This document shows, in pieces, positions 63,492 to 64,000 of a stretch of 64,000 bases of DNA. The notes beneath the pieces are model-generated. The model was not told the DNA's origin and did not search any database. It saw nothing but the letters and a program-made list of their open reading frames with translations. Each line of letters starts with the position of its first letter. The first letter of the stretch is position 1. Where the stretch lies: NCBI RefSeq assembly GCF_006874475.1, contig NZ_VIRM01000006.1, positions 1-64,000 on the forward strand, given 5' to 3'. This DNA comes from Microbispora hainanensis (lineage in GTDB: Bacteria > Actinomycetota > Actinomycetes > Streptosporangiales > Streptosporangiaceae). The position numbers were made by a program, and so were the translations under genes.

Positions 63492-63806
63492 TCAGTTTTG
63501 CGATGCCGGTGCGGCGCTCAGTGGCGCTGCCAGGGCCGGATGAACCCGCCCCGGCTCGATTGTCGTGATCGTGTGGGTCGCGACGCCGTTCACGACGAAA
63601 GGGTCCTCGGCGCTGATCCGCTCGATGGTCTCGCGGTCCACGCCGTACGCGACGATGGCCCCGCCCTGGGAGGACGGCACGGTCTGCCCCGAGACGAGGA
63701 AGACGCCGTCCGCGTGGTGCCGTTCGAGATATTCGACGTGATCGCGAACGAAGGGAGCGGCGTCTTCCTCGGAGCCGGTGTAGGAGACGATCAGCACGTG
63801 CAGCAT
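63492..63806 (-). CDS. YciI-like domain protein
   Basis: 104 residues from ATG 63806 (or 108 from TTG 63818, which overlaps the wrbA stop). Segments LHVLIVSYTGSEEDAAPFVR, ADGVFLVSGQTVPSSQGGAI and ISAEDPFVVNGVATHTITTI are typical of YciI proteins, a ferredoxin-like fold with a conserved His-Asp pair. Activity is unknown. It lies immediately downstream of wrbA on the same strand and is probably co-transcribed with it. Confidence 0.85.
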   Translation of the reverse strand: MLHVLIVSYTGSEEDAAPFVRDHVEYLERHHADGVFLVSGQTVPSSQGGAIVAYGVDRETIERISAEDPFVVNGVATHTITTIEPGRVHPALAAPLSAAPASQN

Positions 63807-63814
63807 GCCGTCAT

Positions 63815-64000
63815 TCAAGCAGCCCGGCCGGCCAGGAGGCTGGCGGTGATGGTCGCCAGGCGCTCGCCCTGGTAGCGGGCGGCCGCGAGGGTCTCCTCCG
63901 AGGGAGCGCCCGCGCCGCCCCGGTGAGCGGTGCCGTACGGGTTGCCGCCCGCGGGGTACACCACCGGGTCGGTGTAACCGGGCGACACGATGATCGAACC
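63815..64000 (-). CDS. wrbA: NAD(P)H:quinone oxidoreductase WrbA-like, 3' end only
   Basis: Only the last 61 codons are in the window: GSIIVSPGYTDPVVYPAGGN, then PYGTAHRGGAGAPSEETLAA and RYQGERLATITASLLAGRAA. The VxPGYxDPxxxxxGGNPYG segment is the flavin-proximal signature of WrbA-type flavodoxin quinone reductases. The gene continues beyond position 64000. The stop TGA lies next to the YciI start, suggesting an operon. Confidence 0.85.
   Translation of the reverse strand, partial: GSIIVSPGYTDPVVYPAGGNPYGTAHRGGAGAPSEETLAAARYQGERLATITASLLAGRAA

Overview
This 64 kb window is very GC-rich chromosomal DNA from a filamentous actinomycete. Most genes resemble Streptomyces orthologues, but the neighbourhood suggests a member of the Streptosporangiales; that placement is inference. 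Supporting signs are frequent GTG and TTG starts, many candidate leaderless promoters, DHA2 exporters, ECF sigma factors, cofC (F420 synthesis), the four-cysteine form of L28, and the core order gpsA-ddl-thiL-thiD-rpmB-recG-rsmD-coaD-rpmF-rnc-mutM-smc-ftsY. No tRNA, rRNA, CRISPR array or intact insertion sequence was seen.

Region by region. 1-0.36 kb holds a decayed, MITE-like insertion element that abuts ndgR. 0.36-3.8 kb carries the leucine block: the regulator ndgR diverges from leuC-leuD, followed by a small unknown gene and the nucleoid protein HU. 3.9-13.4 kb is an accessory insertion: a PAS/GAF/SpoIIE phosphatase, a YCII-ECF42 sigma pair, a small membrane peptide, a broken TetR/SDR locus, two MFS exporters and a TetR repressor. 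13.4-36.9 kb is the conserved core: cofC, plsC, gpsA, ddl, DUF3515, a stand-alone Lrp domain, thiL, a membrane-anchored CBM2-like protein, thiD, rpmB, a DAK2 kinase, recG, a structured intergenic RNA candidate, rsmD, coaD, yceD, rpmF, rnc, mutM, acyP, a coiled-coil gene, smc and ftsY.

37-44.9 kb mixes metabolic and regulatory genes: a cysteine-desulfhydrase-like enzyme, a SigR-type sigma factor with no adjacent anti-sigma gene, a DMT exporter with a divergent XRE-cupin regulator, a polysaccharide deacetylase coupled to a HerA-like ATPase, DUF2461 and secreted Cu/Zn superoxide dismutase. 45-50.1 kb is a compact catabolic cassette (cupin dioxygenase, MFS, zinc alcohol dehydrogenase, SDR, AraC regulator) bracketed by two 35-bp direct repeats. 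50.1-64 kb contains an FAD monooxygenase/PadR divergon, typA, an alpha/beta hydrolase, an aldehyde dehydrogenase, a 1020-residue secreted M14 carboxypeptidase, a secreted coiled-coil wall protein, a GH1 glycosidase with its TetR repressor, a degraded gene, a YciI protein and the end of wrbA.

The most interesting items are the repeat-bracketed catabolic cassette, the six-C hairpin downstream of recG, the direct-repeat operator overlapping the ndgR start, the orphan SigR-like factor, the structured leaders of rnc and smc, and several tandem repeats at gene ends. Nothing here is clearly a wholly new defence or mobile system.
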